From contig OX485809.1 in the NCBI GenBank assembly GCA_950295325.1, positions 39,465,081 through 39,529,080 on the forward strand: DNA of 64,000 nt, written 5' to 3'. Every line of letters starts with the position of its first letter. Within the stretch, counting starts at the first letter, position 1. Position numbers and translations under genes: made by a program. This stretch comes from Polytrichum commune. Its lineage: Eukaryota > Streptophyta > Polytrichopsida > Polytrichales > Polytrichaceae. Shown one piece after another: positions 61,363 through 64,000 of the stretch. Under the pieces are notes generated by a model. It was given only the letters and a program-made list of their open reading frames with translations, searched no databases and was not told the origin of the DNA.

Positions 61363-62220
61363 ATGAAAGTGTGGGCATCAAAGCACAAGCCTTCAAGACA
61401 TCCACCAACTCACTACCATAAATAGTATTTCATCTTTACTTCTATCCATACATGAAACAAAAACCTCCAAAGATGAACCCACAAGATTTATAAATATGCA
61501 AATTTTCATCATATAAAATCATTTGCAACAACATATTGGATACACTCATATGCATTAGGCGCCCTTACACACAATATGCCCTAATAAGAGGAGGACTAAA
61601 CACTATAATACATAAATCAATCGCCTTCTCCGGTAACATCACCAAAATAACAACTCGTATCGAACTTACCCTTTATCTACAAATTATTACAATAGCCAAT
61701 AAACCTCACCTCAAAGTAATAATCCACTTATATATGCCACACAAAAAGAAGATATACACAATATCCTTGATATCCAACAAAAAATTAAACAAACCCTAAT
61801 TACCCACTCCATACACTTCTCAATCCTCATAGGGGACTTTAACCGAGACATATTCCTCATTGGACGCTTTAACCAACACTCTCTAATTCAACCGGCCAAA
61901 GAGAACAGAGAATGGCAAAAAAATTTAATCCAACCTCCAAACCACCAACCCCAATACATCAACATTTTTTAGACAAGAGGAACCCAACTATAATTACAGC
62001 CTCATACATGGATGTACCAAGTATGCCACACCAACACGCAATTACACCTCAATTCGGACCACTCTCTAGTAACCGTCCACCTCCCACCCCAATTTGCAAG
62101 CCGCAGATCTCCAGAATCACCAACCAACACAACCACCCAGTTCATATATCCCATACCGGAAACTAATATCCAAGCTTTCCTTACTAAATTCAATGAAGTA
62201 TACTTCATCAACATCTAACA
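61363..62220 (+). pseudogene. LINE AP-endonuclease domain, broken
   Basis: Fragments in shifting frames give the endonuclease motifs in order: LQDIHQLTTIN then IHETKTS (equivalent of the QET motif) near 61380-61465, ILIGDFNRD with GDFN at 61832-61843, and NSDHSLVTVHLP with the SDH motif near 62053-62061. Stops and frame changes between them show it is inactive. This domain would nick target DNA during insertion. Confidence 0.8.
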
Positions 62221-62879
62221 ACTTACCAAACTACTACAAGAAGTTACTCCCCTAACTCCTGAAAAATGAATAGAAGTACCAAAAAAAATACAAAGTATCA
62301 TAAGCTCAATAAGTGAATGTGCCAAATAAATAAGTGCCGCACCTCCACCCCTCCCCCTCACCCCACAAACAAAACATCAAGGGGCCCCCCTGCCTCATAA
62401 ACTACAAAAACAATGGAAAAAAAAAACTCAACACGTACCACCTCATAAAAATGACCATCGGAGCCACCACATTCCCAATACCCCCTAATTGGCACCTTAA
62501 ACCAAAAATTCAAGAAAAGAAAACTCACAACAAAACCCTACTACCCACCACTTATGACCTACTAGAAATACAAAATTGGTGGGATAGCATAGCTAACATA
62601 GCAAAACAAAGTGCCAAGGCAAAAGCCCAAAAAATAACCACTACAAAAACCTCCCAAAACTGCAAAAGAGAAATAAGAAAGCATAGAGCTCTACTAAACA
62701 AACCAAATATATATATTATGTTTTTGTTTTTGTTTTTATTATTTTTGTTTCACATAAAAACTTTCAATTAAAAAAACTCCACACCACTTGACTGTCTCAT
62801 AGATAAAGATAGAAACACAACCATACATCCAGACACCATTGCTCCCAAAAAAATCATTCCAAAAAAAACCCCCCTATGC

Positions 62880-64000
62880 TCAGACCTGACAAACCACCCG
62901 TTACAATGCATGTGTGCCATCTACCAATAGCCATGGCAAAAAAAAAAACAATTTCATGCTAGAAAAAAGAACATTCTCCACACCCCCTCCACTAGATGCA
63001 TCACTCACTAGAATTTATATATGACACATGATCTATTCAAAGGCAAATCCCCCGAACCATATAGTATGCCCACTGATATCCTAAAAGCCCTACTAGGCAA
63101 CTTCAACAACATGGTGTACCTATTCTCCCTACAATGCTACCACCAAAAAACAATACCTAGCAAATGACAATAAAGCATCACCATACTCCTCCAAGAAAAG
63201 GACAACCCCATAATTGTCACAAACTACAAATCCATAGCCCTCGCCTACACCATCTACAGATTTTTAATGAGCACACTCACCTCCATCCTCACCATGTTTG
63301 GTGAACAACATAAAATCCTCCATCACTGCCAACAAGGCTTTGGACCCATGAGAAATGTGGCTAAACAAATTCAAGCAATCATTGCCACCTTAGAAGACGC
63401 CAAATTCACAAACAAAGATATCTACCTCCCTTACATAAATTTGAAAAACAATTTGGCTTCATAGACTATTCTAGAATACTGGCCATAATGGAAGACTTTG
63501 GATACCCACCAGACACCATTGAACTAATCCGGAATATTTATGCAAAATCAACCACCTCCTTCCAAGGTGCACACTTTATAAGAACAACAACACTCATTCA
63601 AATAAGTCGTGGTACCATCCAAGGAGACACCTTGAGCTCATATTTATTCATCGCCTTCTTAGAACCCCTACTTAGTTGGTTAGAGAAAAATCAACTAAGA
63701 TAACACTTTAGCACCTCATCAAATATTATCACAACCACATCCTATGCCAATGACCTAGCCATCCTCACCGACAACATAAAACACATATAACCCCAACTCA
63801 ACAAACTAAGACAATACTCTGATTGGGCACACATGAAACTAGGCATAAACAACTGCATAGTCATAGAATACTCCAACAATCCCAATTACAACCCCTTGCA
63901 TTTATCACATACCTAAAAGCCCAAAACTTTAAGTATAAACAACAACTCCCCATCCTAAATTTCACTACCATTGGCGAACCCCACACATCTACAACTCCAA
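62880..64000 (+). pseudogene. LINE reverse transcriptase domain, broken and partial
   Basis: Ordered RT blocks can be followed: LFKGKSPEPYSMPTDILKAL near 63030, NYKSIALAYTIYRFLMSTLT near 63225-63285, CQQGFGPMRNVAKQI near 63328-63370, IQGDTLSSYLFIAFLEPLL near 63615-63672, and SYANDLAILTDN near 63740-63775, where the catalytic YADD is YAND. In-frame stops (for example after ..TIPSK and ..DNIKHI) and at least one shift near 63460 make it inactive. The domain continues past the window end. Confidence 0.88.

Larger units (their letters stand above)
60150..64000 (+). mobile_element. Decayed LINE (non-LTR retrotransposon), truncated by the window edge
   Basis: An endonuclease region followed by reverse transcriptase on the + strand, broken by many stops and shifts. 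The sense strand is strongly A/C-rich and G-poor, unlike the flanks. The left edge is uncertain: the composition change begins near 60150, and the first recognisable protein motif is near 61363. The element continues beyond 64000. Confidence 0.85.

Overview
This window is nuclear DNA of a land plant. It carries plant-type multi-exon genes with canonical GT-AG introns and plant-specific families: an LRR-IV receptor-like pseudokinase, a PDIL5-2/PDI8-type thioredoxin protein, an HHP4-type heptahelical protein and CYCH-type cyclin H. The spacers are AT-rich and packed with plant-style MITEs. Short introns, compact gene clusters and a PAF-acetylhydrolase gene suggest a non-seed plant (bryophyte, lycophyte or fern); that is inference, and I cannot name the species.

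Layout. 1-16 kb has no convincing gene and is made of decayed repeats: a 390-bp inverted-repeat element (1751-2140), a Stowaway-like MITE with TA duplications (8372-8647), a Tourist/Harbinger-like element with TTA duplications (8854-9835), foldbacks, and two dispersed repeat families that recur near 41 and 59 kb. 18.6-36.7 kb is the first gene block: an LRR receptor pseudokinase (+, 18584-23537, 5 exons) followed by decayed tandem copies of its own 3' end; a PAF-acetylhydrolase-family lipase (-, 25801-29548, 7 exons, intact Ser/Asp/His triad); a possible small spliced ORF of unknown function (+, 29789-31468); and a TBC-domain Rab-GAP (-, 32707-35417 plus a leader exon near 36.6 kb). 37-41.7 kb is a repeat island with a foldback element, a TA/TACA microsatellite and a hAT element with perfect 8-bp duplications. 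41.8-56.3 kb is the second gene block: cyclin H (-, 13 exons) with a ~160-bp tandem array upstream, PDIL5-2-like (+, 5 exons) and HHP4/AdipoR-like (+, 3 exons). 56.3-60 kb is gene-poor, and 60.1-64 kb is a degraded, strikingly G-poor LINE that runs off the window edge.

The six identified genes belong to unrelated housekeeping or signalling routes (cell-cycle/TFIIH kinase activation, Rab GTPase cycling, lipid hydrolysis, ER/secretory redox, membrane receptor signalling). They look like ordinary neighbours, not a cluster with one joint function. I rebuilt each gene by reading splice sites by eye; every model keeps a single reading frame from ATG to stop (719, 541, 371, 358, 431 and 429 residues). 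I found no tRNA, rRNA or CRISPR array. No wholly new biological system is evident. The most distinctive items are the pseudokinase locus with its self-derived downstream array, the plant PAF-acetylhydrolase with its catalytic His on a 65-nt exon, the array upstream of cyclin H, and the well-bounded transposons.
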